DNA from: Eustoma russellianum
Taxonomy: Eukaryota; Streptophyta; Magnoliopsida; Gentianales; Gentianaceae
DNA length: 64,000 nucleotides
Direction: 5' to 3'
NCBI GenBank assembly: GCA_036186865.1
Contig: AP025041.1
Span: forward strand, 38,496,257-38,560,256
A program made the position numbers and the translations under genes. Below, piece after piece: positions 1 through 11,100 of this stretch. Position 1 is the stretch's first letter. The number at the start of each line of letters is the position of its first letter. A model generated the notes under the pieces. The model was given only the letters and a program-made list of their open reading frames with translations, was not told where the DNA came from and searched no databases.

Positions 1-483
1 TTAAATTTCAAAAACCGCTCCCCCTTGATTTATGCAATCAGTATCTCTCTCCCTCTTAAATCATGCTATCTCTCCCCCTTTATTTTGAAAAGTAAATCAA
101 AAGATGCCTGTAAAGATGAAGAAGAAAAAAATCATGTATTTCATATAACGTGCGTTCGCAAGGGTTATTTATTCAACCCTTTGAAAATGTCCCTTTTGGT
201 ACCCAAATTTGGGTGACCCTTCTAGGTCTTCCAAAAGGTGAGAAAGGTGATGAAAGTACAACATAATATACTTTAGGTGCAACTGTATCTGGCCTTTGGC
301 CAAGAACTCCTTTATATGCATTATATGTAGGATGTTTTTGATATGTCCTTGTGTTTGTGTGCGTAGTGCGTGGATGGAATGAATGCCATGTATGCATCAC
401 TCTTTTCTTTTCATATCTATATGGTACAAAATGTATTTCGCATGATATGATGAAGAAGTGGGGCGTGATGAGGGAAGAGGTCT

Positions 484-1036
484 TTACGTCATCTTAGACG
501 TCGTTTTTGGCTTTGGGGTGTCTACTTTCTTAGACATAACGAACTTAGTTGGTTTGGTGGATGCTTCATTTATCTCAACGTATCCCAAACCTGTTTTGTC
601 ACTATCATGCTTTTGTGATAAGATAATACGATGCAGCATGTTAGATCCCGTGTCAAATTGTTTCATCATTTTCTCTAAGTCTTTATTCCTTGATTTCAAA
701 CTTGAAATCTCGGATTTCATTTCGTTATTTTGAGTGGTCAATGATGAAATCTCTGTCTTTAATGCATTGATGATGCATGATGACTCTTCTTTAGAATCGT
801 TTAATTGAGCGACAAGATTTTCGTTAGAAGATTCTAACAATTTCTTGTCTTCAATTAATCGTTTCTTTTTTTGCAAGAGTTCTAGCAAACTTATGTAATT
901 CAAGATATTCAACATATAAATCATCATAAGATATTTCAGAATCCGAGTCAGAATCTGAATTTACCTCATTTTCAAGTAGTGGAGGCATTTGGCTTGTCAT
1001 ATCTTTTTCCTCGGTTTCATGGCTAGTGGTTGCCAT
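484..1036 (-). pseudogene. Copia-1 gag remnant (acidic run plus coiled coil)
   Basis: The reading frame starts at an ATG at 1036, only about 40 bases after the primer binding site. It shows an acidic stretch (DSDSDSEISYDDLY) followed by a Leu/Lys/Glu/Asn-rich coiled coil. A frameshift in the overlap near 851-927 separates the two parts. The order of acidic run, coiled coil and KTGLGY matches the C-terminal half of gag in long-LTR plant Copia elements. The upstream UBN2-type gag domain and the CCHC knuckle are missing. A short conserved piece (IWVPK) is still readable near 180-200 on the same strand, where gag normally approaches the protease. It cannot make a working gag. Confidence 0.6.
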
Positions 1037-1077
1037 CTCACACAGATCGTTGGATCCTTTTGATGTGAGTGTCCTGC

Positions 1078-1089
1078 GCTCTGATACCA
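1078..1089 (-). promoter_or_regulatory. Copia-1 primer binding site (initiator tRNA-Met)
   Basis: The minus strand reads tggtatcagagc, complementary to the 3' end of plant initiator tRNA-Met. It sits two bases inside the LTR edge (…cctaca at 1092). It fixes the polarity of the element. Confidence 0.85.
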
Positions 1090-1091
1090 AT

Positions 1092-3378
1092 TGTAGGATC
1101 TGCAAGGCACCACTAGAAGAGGGGGGGGTTGAATAGTTGGTGCGGAAAGTTTGGTTTTTAAAATTTTTTTAAACCAAAAACTCAACTTCTGAAAACAGTT
1201 TCTGTTTTCAGGACCCGTTTTAAAACGTTTTTAAATCTAGGTTGTAGGTCTTCATAGATTCTGAAATTTGGAGAGAACTTATCCTCATATGTTATGAGTG
1301 TCCCCTAAAAATTTCAGATTTAAATTCAACCTCTAACCCCTTGAAAATTTGTTGGTGGTCAGATTGCGCAAATCTGCCAGAAACGGTACACTGATTTGAA
1401 AAATTAATTTCTATTTGTACACAACTCCAAATGATCTTAAAATCTAAAGACTAACCTCTTGTAAGTCGTATTTAAATGGGTTGAAACAGTTTTGAAAAAT
1501 TCTTTTGGGAAGTTAGTCAAATACGATCAAAGTCTCAACCTTTGCAAGCCTGAAAATCAGACTGCACTAGTCTCAGAACTTTGGACGTTTGGATGACTTA
1601 TACTTGTCCAACAGGGTTGAAACTTGTGCCAAAAGAACCTTAGAACATGTGGATATGTTCCCTAAAAGTTTCATGATTTTTGAAATTCGTTTACTGTTTT
1701 TACGGACGTGATTAAAAACAATAAACAGTGCTGAAACAGAAAATCAGTGCTGAAAGTAAATGACATCAAGAATTTTATACTGGTTCGGTTATCAACAACC
1801 TACTCCAGTCTTCGAGGAACACCTTTCTCGGTTCACACTAATCACACAACTCAAAAACACCTGATCACAGGGTTGATGGAGTTACACACCAACTCCAACC
1901 CTTTACAAACCTTGTATGTTCAATACAATGCATACGAACATCACCACCTTGCAAGATTGAAGATTGATCACACCTTGATCAATCTTTTACAAAGATAAAG
2001 AATATGTGTGGTGGTCTAAGATAAGCCTAATCAAGAATATGAATGTAAGTACAATAGGCTTTTAGGAAGAAAAAAGAAAGAGAGTGTAGAAGAAGAAGGC
2101 TAGAACACTTTTGATCTTTTGAATTTGCAACTCTTGTTCTTGTTTTGTTTTGTTCTTCTTCCTTCCTTTTTATCACATAGGCTGCCCCTTTGAATTGCTC
2201 TTCCCCTCTTGAAAATTATCTTCTAAGTCTTTGGAAGAATGTGTAGCATCATTGTGACATGATCTTGCTTACTTGGCACCTTCTCATTGGATGATCATTG
2301 AGCCATAAAATAGTTGCCATAATTCACAAGATTATCACATAAATTAAGCAAGATAATTTCTCCACAACATTAAGCAAAAATCGGGCATGACTACACAATT
2401 TCAGCATGTGATACATGGTGATATAATTCAAATTACTTCCAAATTTTCATTGATTTTTCTTTTAAAATAAATCACCAATTAGTAGAAAATATTCTCATCT
2501 TTTATGGAATAAAAATTAGACAATAACAAGGCCTTAAAAACGCCTAGATGCATTGCACACATGCTGAAATTTTCAGCATGTGTGATATCTTAGAATATCA
2601 CTTTCTTTATTCAATAAAATATTTAAAACACTTCCAAATTGTCTTCTAATTAATCACATGATTCTAGACAACAAAATTTGGAAAATTAAAGTAAAAATTT
2701 CGGCCATCCATTTTGCACACATGCTGAATTTTCAGCATGTGTCACAATTGTGACAAGATTTGAAATAAATATGTGTCACAATTTTCAGCATGTGTGATAT
2801 CCAAGAATATCACTTTCTTTATTCAATAAAATATTTAAAACACTTCCAAATTGTCTTCTAATTAATCACATGATTCTAGACAACAAAATTTGGAAAATTA
2901 AAGTAAAAATTTCGGCCATCCATTTTGCACACATGCTGAATTTTCAGCATGTGTCACAATTTTCACCAACATTGTATGATTGATTCTTGACCAATAAATA
3001 TGCCAACAAGGATCCACATGTAGCTTTTGACCAATAAATATGCCAACAAGGAGATTTTCCTTTTTTAGTCTTGTTGCCTTTGTGCCTTGTTTAAATGTAG
3101 CTTCCTTTAATGAACTACTTAGTATAATTAACTAAGTACTTCACTTAATGAACTAGTTTAGTTCATTAATGGTGACACCTGAAAATAGTATAAACACAAC
3201 AAATGTTTGCCATTTGATGTAAGCTTTAAAGCTTCATGGCTCGTTAGTACGGCAACATTATATGTGAATTATATAAGGCAAGTAATATGCAATGTATCAT
3301 GCACATTTATGTCATGCGCGTTTTTAAGCACATTTAAATCATGTATTTGAAAATCACTCAAACCCCTTTTTCTATACA
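1092..3378 (-). repeat. Copia-1 5' LTR, about 2287 bp
   Basis: On the minus strand the LTR starts tgtatag and ends cctaca, giving TG...CA ends with a short tgta/taca inverted repeat. The inner edge abuts the PBS. The outer edge coincides with the point where Gypsy-1 integrase homology stops. The other LTR is outside the window, so the outer edge rests on the TG/CA signature and the broken gypsy frame. Two internal direct repeats and three perfect palindromes lie in 2550-2960. The plus strand of the LTR has no long ORF. Confidence 0.7.
2569..2957. repeat. Direct repeat pair (about 177 bp, offset 212) with palindromes inside the Copia-1 LTR
   Basis: The stretch 2569-2745 recurs at 2781-2957 with few changes. 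Each copy ends in a palindrome built on cacatgctgaa/ttcagcatgtg, and a third copy stands at 2557-2583; the others are at 2717-2742 and 2929-2954. A shorter direct repeat (gaccaataaatatgccaaca) occurs at about 2989 and 3039. This lengthens U3 and may explain part of the LTR's size. Confidence 0.8.
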
Positions 3379-4300
3379 AATGGTGTATCCTTAGTAGAAG
3401 TAGAGGGAGTAGTTCGATACGCCCATAATACGCTAGGGAGCTCCTCTACCCAATTTGGCCCAATTTGATACAGACGCTTTCGCAGTCCATCCTTGATTTT
3501 TCTGTTGGCTAATTCAACATGTCCGTTAGCTTGAGGGTGCGCTACCGAAGTTAATCATTGTGTAATTTTGAGCTCGGCGCACCAACTCTTAACAGGGTCA
3601 TCAGCAAATTGTTTCCCGTTATCGGATATAAGAACTTGTGGAAGGCCAAAGCCATATGATGTTCTTCCACAAGAATTTCTTGATCTGATTCCCAGTTATT
3701 GTAGCTAAGGGTTCTGCTTCCACCCATTTTGTGAAATAATCAATAGCCACAACCAAGAATTTGACTGATCCTGGAGCTTGAGGTAAAGGTCCAAAAAGAT
3801 CTATCCCCCATTGTACGAATGGCCAGTGACTTGAAATAGAGGTGAGTTCCTGACTCGGCAAATGTGTCATAGTAGCGTTGACTTGGCATGCTGGACACTT
3901 TTTGACCGATTCTTCTGCATCCCGCCGCAGAGTGGGCCAGTAGTATCCAGCAAGATAGCACTTCCTTGCCAACGACCGGGCATCAGAATGATTTCCACAG
4001 ATTCCTTGGTGTATCTCTCAGAGGATGTAATCTCCTTCCTCTTCTGTCATACACTTTAACCAAGGCTGCGAAAATGACCTTTTATAAAGGTGGTCGTTGA
4101 AAAGGGCATACCTTACTACCTTGAAACGAAGGCACCGAGATGCACGCTTGTCCTTGGGCTGAACTCCATACTGCAAGAAATTAACAAGTTCGTCCATCCA
4201 GGTGTTTCGATGGTCCACTTGCAATACTTCATTTGCATCATAAGCACGATGCTTTACCAGCTCCACAACTATCTTCTTCCTCAATGTCGTTGAAGTGGAT
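3379..4300 (-). pseudogene. Gypsy-1 integrase, 3' truncated
   Basis: The integrase inserts element DNA in the host genome. Visible parts: the zinc-binding tail of the HHCC domain (KCPACQ), then the core WGIDLFGPLPQAPGSVKF with the first catalytic Asp, and AIDYFTKWVEAEPLA. The later catalytic Glu region (GHVELANRKIKDGL on the minus strand near 3500) is readable only after frameshifts. The C-terminal GPY/F domain is cut away by Copia-1. Codons near 4018-4284 encode the linker between RNase H and integrase. Confidence 0.8.
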
Positions 4301-4304
4301 GATG

Positions 4305-4736
4305 CTAGCCGAGATAACGCGTCAGTCTCTTGTTGGCAGATCTGAGGATATGCTCGATGCTGAAGTGCTCAAATGCCTGTCCGAGCTGCAGCACTTTAGC
4401 CAAATATTTTTTCATACTTTCCTCTTTGGCCTCATAATCCCCATTGATCTGAGAAACAATCAGTTGTGAATCACTTCGGGAGATGATTCGTTCTGCCCCC
4501 AACTTTCTCGCGAGGCCTAGTCCTGCTATGAGGGCCTCGTACTCTACCTCGTTGTTGGTTGATTCAAAGTCAAATCGCAAGGCGTACTCAAATTCTTCTT
4601 TGTTGGGGTTGATGATTAGGAGTCCTGCTCCACAACCATCTTTGGAGGATGAACCATCCATATATAATGTCCATTCTGCCACTGGCCTGGGCTTTGATAG
4701 AAGTCCTTGACTTGTATTAGATATCATACTCTGCAA
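4305..4736 (-). pseudogene. Gypsy-1 second (plant-type) RNase H
   Basis: Motifs: LYMDGSSSKDGCGAGLL with the first catalytic Asp, then EYEALIAGL with Glu, then SDSQLIVSQINGDYEAK with Asp. It is separate from the normal Ty3 RNase H just upstream. A dual RNase H is a mark of the Tat lineage. The final His/Asp region is shifted: ANKR is followed by LTRYLG instead of the usual ADALSRL, showing a frame error near 4310. Confidence 0.85.
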
Positions 4737-5136
4737 GCTCCACAGCCCATTTTGCAGCTCGGTCGGATGTGTCTGGCCTTGATAAGATTTGTTTCAAGGG
4801 CTGGTTAGTGACCACTATGATGGGATGAGCTTGCAAGTAAGGTCTGAACTTCTTCGCTGCCACTACAAGTGCTAAGACTATTTTCTCAGCATTGGGATAC
4901 CTTATTTCAGGCCCATGTAAAATTTTACTGGCGAAATAGATGGGCCTTTGTATATTATCCTGCTCCTTGAGCAGTACTGCACTAACTGCTTCTTTGCACG
5001 TTGAGAGGTATATATATAGCTCTTCTCCGGGCAGAGGTGAGGTAAGCATTGGCACCTCAGTCAAATGGGACTTCAGCTCGTCGAAGGCTTTTTGACATTG
5101 TTCATCCCATTGGAAGGCTGTCTTCTTCTTCTTCAA
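4717..5136 (-). pseudogene. Gypsy-1 Ty3-type RNase H
   Basis: Translation shows FQWDEQCQKAFDELK, then LYIYLSTCKEAVSAVLLKEQ, FASKILHGPEIRYPNAEK and FRPYLQAHPIIVVTNQPLKQ. This is the connection and RNase H region that follows RT in Ty3/gypsy pol. The usual first Asp position of the motif reads Ser (YLSTC), as in the other Tat elements here, which fits decay of this domain once the second RNase H had been acquired (inference). Confidence 0.85.
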
Positions 5137-6871
5137 GACTTGGAAGAAAGGAAGGGATCTCTCAGCAGATTTGGATAAAAACCTGCTCAGGGCGGCAATT
5201 CAGCCCGTTAACCTCTGCACTTCCTTTACGTTCCTAGGGGGTGCATGTTTTGAATAGCTTTAATTTTAGCAAGGTTTGCCTGTACCCCATCTTTGGAAAC
5301 CATGTATCCTAGGAACTTTCCAGTGCATACCCCAAACGTGCACTTTTTTGGGTTTAGTTGCGTGAGTCTCTCAGCACAGTGAAAACTTCCCTTAAGTTTT
5401 TGATATATTGATCAAGAGTCCTAGTCTTGATTAGCATATCATCGATGTAGACCTCCATTATGCGGCCAATTTTTTCACTGAACAAAGAGTTGACCAGACG
5501 TTGATAAGTGGCCCTAGCGTTCTTCAATCCGAATGACATAGTTACATAACAATAAGTACCTGACTCAGTTATGAAAGAAGTCTTCTCCTGATCTTCTAAT
5601 GCCACGAGCATCTGATGATAGCCTTTGAAGGCGTCTAAGAAGTCAAAGATTTCATGCCCAAGTGTTGAATCCACTAGCCTGTCGATTTTTGGGAGTGAGT
5701 AACGATCTTTTGGACATGCTTTGTTGAGATCAGTGTAATCTATACACATTCTCCAAGACTCATCCTGCTTGGGGACCACCACTGGGTTAGCTAACCAGAT
5801 CGGAAAAAGCACTTCCACAATGAATTTTATGGCCAACAATTTCTTGACTTCTCCTTCAATGACTTTGTTCCGCTCTGGTGCGAAATGTCGCTTCTTTTGT
5901 TTCACTGGCTTTGCTAAAGGATCAACACTTAGTTTATGTTCAGCCAGATGTGGAGGTATCACAGGCATATCCTCCGCAGTCCATGCGAAGATAATCGCAA
6001 ATTCTCTCAACAGATCCTGCAGTTGAGCTAACAGTTCAGATGGCATCGAAGTCCCAATCTTTATAACATTTTCAGGTCTGCTCGGATCTAGAGTGAAATC
6101 CTGCACTGCATCATCCGACTGTAAATGCTCCTCGTTTGAAGGTATCAGTTCATCAAGACTGACTTGCTGAACTGATTCATTCCCCTTAGTGGCAATAGCG
6201 TAGCAACTTTGTGCCACTTGTGTATCACCTTGGATTGTAGCCACTGCCCCTGGAGTGGGAAACTTCATGCTGACGTGCAAGGGTGATACGATGGCTTCTA
6301 ATGCCACCAAGGCTGGACGGCCCAGAATGACGTTGTATGGGGATACGTCCTTGACAACCAGAAAGTCTATCCATATGCATTGATAGGCAGGGGGTTTGCC
6401 AAAACTGCAGCTGAGCGTGACCTGACCTGCTGGCTGCACTGCAGCTCTAGTGAATCCATACAAGGACGAGATAACTGGTTTCATCAAGGAATCGGGTAAG
6501 CCAAGCTGCTGATACACCCGATGAAACATTATATTAACAGCGCTGCCGGTATCCACATAAACGTGTCGGACCTGCATAACTTTATCTGGAGGAAGGTGCA
6601 CACACAGCTCTATCACTAAACCTGTGTTGTTGGAGTCTAGAGGAATGTGATCTTCTGGCTCATAAGTCAGCTCTCTTGCCATCTTGACCCTTTTAGCTGG
6701 TGGATCTGATGAGGTTCCTGAGGAACTAGGTGCTCCTTGGCCTGAGTGAGGTGGGCCTTCAGAAATTGTATATATAATAGCATTGACTTGGGGCTGACCT
6801 GCAACCCCACACCTTCCCTGATCTCTATCATTCTCATCCCTGCGGTGCCGAGGTGGAGACTCTGGAGACAT
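5137..6871 (-). pseudogene. Gypsy-1 protease and reverse transcriptase
   Basis: The largest frame (5354-6871, 505 aa) carries the aspartic protease motif YVDTGSAVNIMF at about residue 105. RT follows: LANPVVVPKQDESWRMCIDY, TDLNKACPKD, and the catalytic YIDDM at about residue 475. The frame ends in RT after VLRDSRN. The palm/thumb continues in another frame to 5137 (FGVCTGKFLGYMVSK-like text on the minus strand), so at least one frameshift separates RT from RNase H. Otherwise the RT motifs look intact. Confidence 0.88.
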
Positions 6872-8305
6872 TTGTCTTTCTGGGGATCCCCGTGGTATTC
6901 CAGACGGTTGTTCAGGCGTGATCGAGGGTAATAAAACTGTCTTAAATGCCCCTGCTCGATAAGTCGTTTAATTGTCTGAGCCAGCTGCCTGCAATCCTGA
7001 GTATCATGCCCAATATCTCTATGATAGCGGCAATAATACTTAGGATTCCTTTTTTCTCTAGGCCCATACAGAGGCTCTGGATCTGTCCTCAGACCGTCTT
7101 TCTCCATGACGGTGAGAATGTATTCCTGTGAGGCTAGCAGTGGTAAGCCCTCCCTACCACCTTTGTCCTTACCGCCTATACGGTCAAACGCACTGCGCTG
7201 ATCACAGCTTTTCCCTTCATGGCGCCGATCTTCCTTTTTTGAATTGGGTCAGCTTTCTTGCCGAGCTGAATGCTCAGCTTCTCTTTTTAACCTGTTTGCC
7301 TCTTCTCCTCGGGCAAACTGGTGAGCTTTCTCTAAGCATTCTCTTAATGTTGTAGGTCCCTCCTTAGTCAGTTGGGAGAAGAGACGTCCAGCTCGAAGTC
7401 CATTAATGAAGGCTGCAGCTTTAACGCCTTCATTTCTGTCACTGACCTGCAGTGACTCGTCTGAGAAACGTTGCATATATTGAAACACGGATTCATCTGG
7501 ACCTTGTCTCAAGGTTATTAGATGGGATGAATTCTTCACAAACGGGGTGCTGGACACAAACTGTGACTTGAACTTCTGTGCCAGCTATTTAAAAGACTTC
7601 ACAGATTTTGACGGAAGCTCTTGGAACCATCTCCTAGCCTTCCCCCTTAAATACAAGGGGAAAGTCTTGCAACGTAACGGGTCTGGGATGTTTTTCAGAC
7701 TCATAGCCGTCTGAAACTGAAAGAGATGGTCCGTTGGATCTGTGGTCCTATCATAAGTGTTCATTTTTGGCACCTTGAAGCTGTCTGGTGCCATATACTC
7801 TGCTATATTCCTGGAAAAAGGACTTTCCTGGACTGCTTGTACAAACTCATGCCTGTGCTCTTCATAATAAGCCCTCGGCCTGCGAGGCGCCTCTTCGTCC
7901 CTGGGGACACTTTTTAAAGACTCTAGACATATGCTCTGACTCCACGGAAGGAGCTTTGAAACTACGTCTTCTAGCATCCGCCATAAATCCTTTATGAAGT
8001 CTAGAAGAGTGACCTTGTGATACCTCTCTCTGAGGAGGAGGTGGGTCAACCTCCATATTTTGCACCTCTGGCTGCTTGTCTTTGAGATGCCGTACCATGG
8101 CTTCGAATATTTCCATGTTCTCAGCAACGTATTTCATCGCTTTATCCCTTACTTCCTTTGAAGCTTCAGGGACAGGATCAGGATTGGGCATAGGAGATTC
8201 AGGTACCCGAGAAACCTATTCTGGGGCAGCTGAACGCGTAACCATGCGTTGTGGTGGGTTGGATGATTCACCCAAGCCTCCTCGACGTCCTTTTGTCATA
8301 GGTAA
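6667..8305 (-). pseudogene. Gypsy-1 gag, frameshifted
   Basis: The gag begins near an ATG at about 8300 (MTKGRRGG). A stop after SAAPE follows, then MPNPDPVPEASKEV resumes. The Retrotrans_gag core is spread over three frames: FKVPKMNTYDRTTDPTDHLF and RWFQELPSKSVKSFK (7585-8127), FVKNSSHLITLRQGPDESV and RFSDESLQVSDRNEG (7249-7557). A His/Cys motif CRYHRDIGHDTQDC follows (6667-7107). The same order appears in Gypsy-2 and Gypsy-4. Frameshifts and a stop prevent a full product. Confidence 0.85.
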
Positions 8306-8346
8306 ATGTTGGCTGTTTAGGGTTTGAATTGTTTACTGGATTAAGG

Positions 8347-8366
8347 GCCCTCCTTCTAGCGCCAAA
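8347..8366 (-). promoter_or_regulatory. Gypsy-1 primer binding site region
   Basis: The minus strand reads tttggcgctagaaggagggc directly after the LTR end (...cttcatca). The same site follows the LTR in Gypsy-2 (17786) and Gypsy-4 (61550). I cannot assign the tRNA with certainty. Confidence 0.7.
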
Positions 8367-9253
8367 TGATGAAGCCGGATCTTCACCAAGGGTCCACATG
8401 ACATCAAATCAGTTCCGTCAGTTAACGTGAAGAATTGTTAACCGGGATTGAGAGTGTGTAGTTGGAATAGTGCAATATAACCTGCACAAGGAAGCACAGG
8501 TCAAAGGTCCCGGGGGGTTGGCCCCGAAAAAAACCCTCCGACGCTCAAGTCAGTTTGGGCCATATCTCACTGAGATTTATAATTTAAAGGGTGAGTTAGG
8601 AGTTTCTCACAGTATTTGCCGAGTTGCGAAGTGTCTAGATTTGCTTTAGAGTATGAAGGTTTTTATTTTCGGATCCAGATCTTGGTCATGGTTGGCTTGC
8701 TTTTATAGACCTTTTTTCCGCCTTTAGCCCCTGATAGTGGATTGTGGATAGGACGTTTGCTTGGGGCAGAAAGCCTAAGGCGCCGTAGGTCTGCTGATGT
8801 GATCAGTAGTCTGACTGATGTGACTAATAGGCCGGCTGTTGTGACCTTAGCGTGTTCAGAAAGATTAACCAGCTGTAGTCATTATATTTGAGTTGCACCT
8901 CTGTTTGAGGGTCCCACAAGGTAATATCATACTTGGTTTATTTTGCTGTGGTACACAGTTGAACTCTGCCGAAGTGCATGACTTGACCTTGCTGAAGTGC
9001 ATGACTTGGCCTTATCCCGCTGAAGTGGTCCGAAGTGCGGCATTTGAACATAAACTGAAGTTGATGCCGAGGTGCAAACCTTAGCATATTCTTTGATGTT
9101 ATAAGGGCGTCATGATGCCCCACTGAGGTGCAGCCGATGCTGAACAGTCATGCTTAGGCGCTGAACTGTTGAACTGACATACTTCGAGTGTTGAGCTACT
9201 GGAGTTGAACTGTCTGGCCGTTGATTAACAGACGATTTAATTATGGTTTATCA
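8367..9253 (-). repeat. Gypsy-1 5' LTR (887 bp)
   Basis: On the minus strand it runs from tgataaaccataa to ccggcttcatca. These ends match those of the Gypsy-4 LTR (60657-61549, 893 bp). A TATA-like ctataaaagc lies on the minus strand at about 8701-8711, in the position expected for the U3 promoter. Confidence 0.85.
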
Positions 9254-9592
9254 ATATCTTCAGCTGAAATGCTCAGTGAACTCTGTCTAAGGGAATTCCC
9301 GGTACATTAGGTTACCATGTTTGCGCAAGGTCGGTCTAGAGAGGGACATGATCGTTTTGCGATTTGGCGTACGCAGCCTTACGCTACGCTTCGTGCAAGA
9401 GGTTGTTTTCGCGGCTCGAACTTATGACCACAAGATCACAAAGCCACAAACTTACCAGTTGCCCACACTCTCCATTGAACTCTGTCTGATTGCTCAAAAT
9501 TGTTCATACGGTGTGGGAATGAAAGGTACAAGTCGTCCAGTGATTAAGTTTTTCGCAAAATGCTCAGTGAACTCTGTCTGATTGCTGAAAAT
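9254..9592. repeat. Duplicated host segment carrying an Au SINE
   Basis: The string tgctcagtgaactctgtct occurs at 9270-9288 and again near 9560-9578; its end (tgaactctgtct) also occurs at 9476-9487. The middle copy is the target-site duplication of the SINE at 9289-9475. The outer pair is an older tandem duplication of about 100 bp. The short ORF across this stretch is not a gene. Confidence 0.6.
9289..9475 (-). mobile_element. Au-type SINE, full length, minus strand
   Basis: Flanked by tgaactctgtct at 9277-9288 and 9476-9487 (12-bp duplication). Read on the minus strand it has a tRNA-like head with a B-box-like gttcgagcc equivalent (complement of ggctcgaac), then a body containing the complement of gtacgcagccttacgc, and ends in aatgtaccgggaattccctt. 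These are hallmarks of the plant Au SINE family (established knowledge). Confidence 0.8.
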
Positions 9593-9758
9593 GGCTCACT
9601 GAATTGCAGGTCTTCAAAAACATAAAACTTCCGGAAACTAACTTCTGTGTGTTTCTAACACATAGGTATGTTTGTGTACATCTGACCTCTCATACTCCGC
9701 TATAGACAAGAGCCTCTAAGACAATGGAATAATGATATTGTTGTTGTTGCAAAAACAG
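9590..9758 (+). mobile_element. SINE-B copy 1
   Basis: Head aaatggctcactgaattg, body cttctgtgtgtttctaacac and gtacatctgacc, tail ttgttgttgttg. The middle part is shortened compared with the copy at 28434-28631. No clear target-site duplication was seen. The family name is mine; I do not recognise a published one. Confidence 0.65.
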
Positions 9759-10219
9759 GAAACTACATAAGTGTCAGGAAGAACAAAGCTTATGGCAGAC
9801 ATTTTCTTGGAAGAACAAAGCTTTGTCGTTGACAATATAATCGTATAGAAAATGTTTGCGTTAAGGTGTAGCTTAATTGATACTTAGTATATTACTTCAA
9901 TTGGTACATAAATAGTAGATTGTTTCGATATTGGGGTAATGTTGTTGTTTTTGCTGTTTCAGTTGGAGTCCAAAATCCTTATGAACACCTAGCTTGATGC
10001 CTCTGAATGTGTGTTTCACATTCTCAACAACAATCTCTTGAAGCTGAAGTGATGAAAGGTTGAAGATTGAATATTCAATCTTATTGCTTCCAAATAATGT
10101 TACACCTATTTAAAAAGATATTATCGGAGCTTCTAATTTGTTTTATGACAAATATATTTTTCATTTTTAAAAAGTAAGTATATAATCATAGTAAAAAGTT
10201 TCCTTATTACGTTCTTAGT
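9759..10219. other. AT-rich DNA, nothing recognised
   Basis: Contains a small direct repeat of agaacaaagctt (about 9782 and 9812) and otherwise unremarkable AT-rich sequence. No coding frame of note. Confidence 0.5.
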
Positions 10220-10375
10220 TAGAATTTGTATACAACAACAATCATACTCAGTATATTCCATCGACATCAAAAGTTATCACTAGGGTCTGAGAAGGATGAG
10301 AGGTAGATAAACAATACCTCCATCCTAAAGGATAGAGAGTTTGATTCCAATGAGACTATTGGCTCTATATTTAAT
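10220..10375 (-). mobile_element. RTE LINE 3' end fragment (minus strand)
   Basis: The plus strand reads caacaatcatactcagtata, then gggtctgagaaggatgag, aataccteccatcc-like text and ggatagagag. This is the complement of the RTE 3' end seen at 63062-63206, including the junction with a tail of caa repeats. It is diverged, and no duplication was found. Confidence 0.55.
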
Positions 10376-10544
10376 TAGCATGTGTATATTTATTTTAATT
10401 TACATCAGTTAATTAAGCAAGTAAAGTTGTAATAAGAATATTGACGAAAATTGTTTATTTATTTAAATTATTTGAAAGTGGAATTAAGACAATGATTTTA
10501 ATAGACCGTGAGTATTTTCCATTTTCAATGGAGCCAATGACATA

Positions 10545-10768
10545 CACTTCCTTGACTTTTCAGTATGATGGAATAAAACAAAATGACTCACTAAATTGGC
10601 TGCACTTTTTATATTGTGAAGTAACAGTTGATCGATACAGCTTGACGCAATTTTCATTATTACGTCATCGGAAAATAACCTCTGTGTATTTCTAACACAT
10701 GGATACGGTTACGTACATCTGGCCTCTAGACGAGAGCATCTCAAACAATGTCGTAATGTTGTTGAATT
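10545..10768 (+). mobile_element. SINE-B copy 2
   Basis: Contains the long head (gatggaataaaacaaaatg), then actcactaaattggctgc, agtaacagttgatcgatac, and the conserved tttctaacacatgg and gttacgtacatctgg, ending in a short gttgttg tail. The head matches the split copy at 33145-33294, so this may be the full-length 5' end. Duplications are not visible. Confidence 0.7.
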
Positions 10769-10801
10769 TAATGGTCGGGAGTATTGCGGAAGCAATCGTG
10801 A

Positions 10802-10971
10802 CAGGACCAGATCTTCTCATCACAATCCACTCATCCACTTCTCCACCGCACGACACGTGGCAGCAGGGGGAGGATGGTGATGCTAGATGATGGTTACCTG
10901 CATCTAACTTCACCACTCTCCTTTGCTACCATGTGTCGTGCAGTGAGGAAATAGGCGATGTGATCCAAACT
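10802..10971. mobile_element. Mutator-like MITE, copy 1 (diverged)
   Basis: A 170-bp foldback sequence. Its arms carry cacgacacgtggcagcag and a reverse-complement counterpart (accatgtgtcgtgcag). It is flanked by caatcgtga (10793-10801) and caatagtga (10972-10980), a 9-bp duplication with one mismatch. It has the same family arms as copies at 15550, 36582 and about 36832. Confidence 0.7.
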
Positions 10972-10980
10972 CAATAGTGA

Positions 10981-11100
10981 CAAGCTGGGGATGGCATCTC
11001 CTGCCCACTTTCTTTTCATCCCATCCGTCACCATGCGACACGTGACAGCAGAGATGGGTGGGGTGAGGGAAAAGGGGTGAAGGGATCTAACCCGACCAGC
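10981..11100. mobile_element. Partial MITE of the same family
   Basis: Contains ggatggcatctcctgcccac, cgtcaccatgcgacacgtga and cagcagagatgggtgg, resembling one arm of the neighbouring MITE, without a second arm. The left end touches copy 1. Confidence 0.5.

Larger units (their letters stand above)
1..3378 (-). mobile_element. Copia-1: 5' part of a Ty1/copia element (LTR, PBS, gag remnant), cut by the window edge
   Basis: The element reads right to left: LTR (3378 to 1092), tRNA-Met primer site, then a damaged gag. The very long LTR and a gag with an acidic Asp-Ser run followed by a coiled coil suggest the SIRE/Maximus lineage (inference). The N-terminal gag domain and zinc knuckle expected before the acidic run are absent. 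No protease, integrase or RT follows. Instead, purine-rich tracts (aaggggga on the minus strand, near 14-25 and 70-80) lie close to the left edge, as in the 3' region of such elements. It is probably an internally deleted, non-autonomous copy. Its LTR edge interrupts the integrase of Gypsy-1 at 3378/3379, so it inserted into that element. Confidence 0.75.
3379..9253 (-). mobile_element. Gypsy-1: Ty3/gypsy element of Tat type, 3' truncated by Copia-1
   Basis: The element reads right to left: LTR (9253-8367), PBS, gag, protease, RT, RNase H, a second plant-type RNase H, integrase. Homology to Gypsy-2 continues to codons for ...TKDTPF at about 3379, where the Copia-1 LTR begins. The frame is broken into several ORFs by frameshifts. 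The integrase-internal edge and the missing 3' LTR show that the rest lies beyond Copia-1, outside the window. LTR and gag sequence place it in one family with Gypsy-4. Confidence 0.9.

Noticed and set aside
9321..9581. An 86-aa plus-strand protein
   Set aside because: It reads through the complement of an Au SINE and a host duplication, so it is a chance frame.
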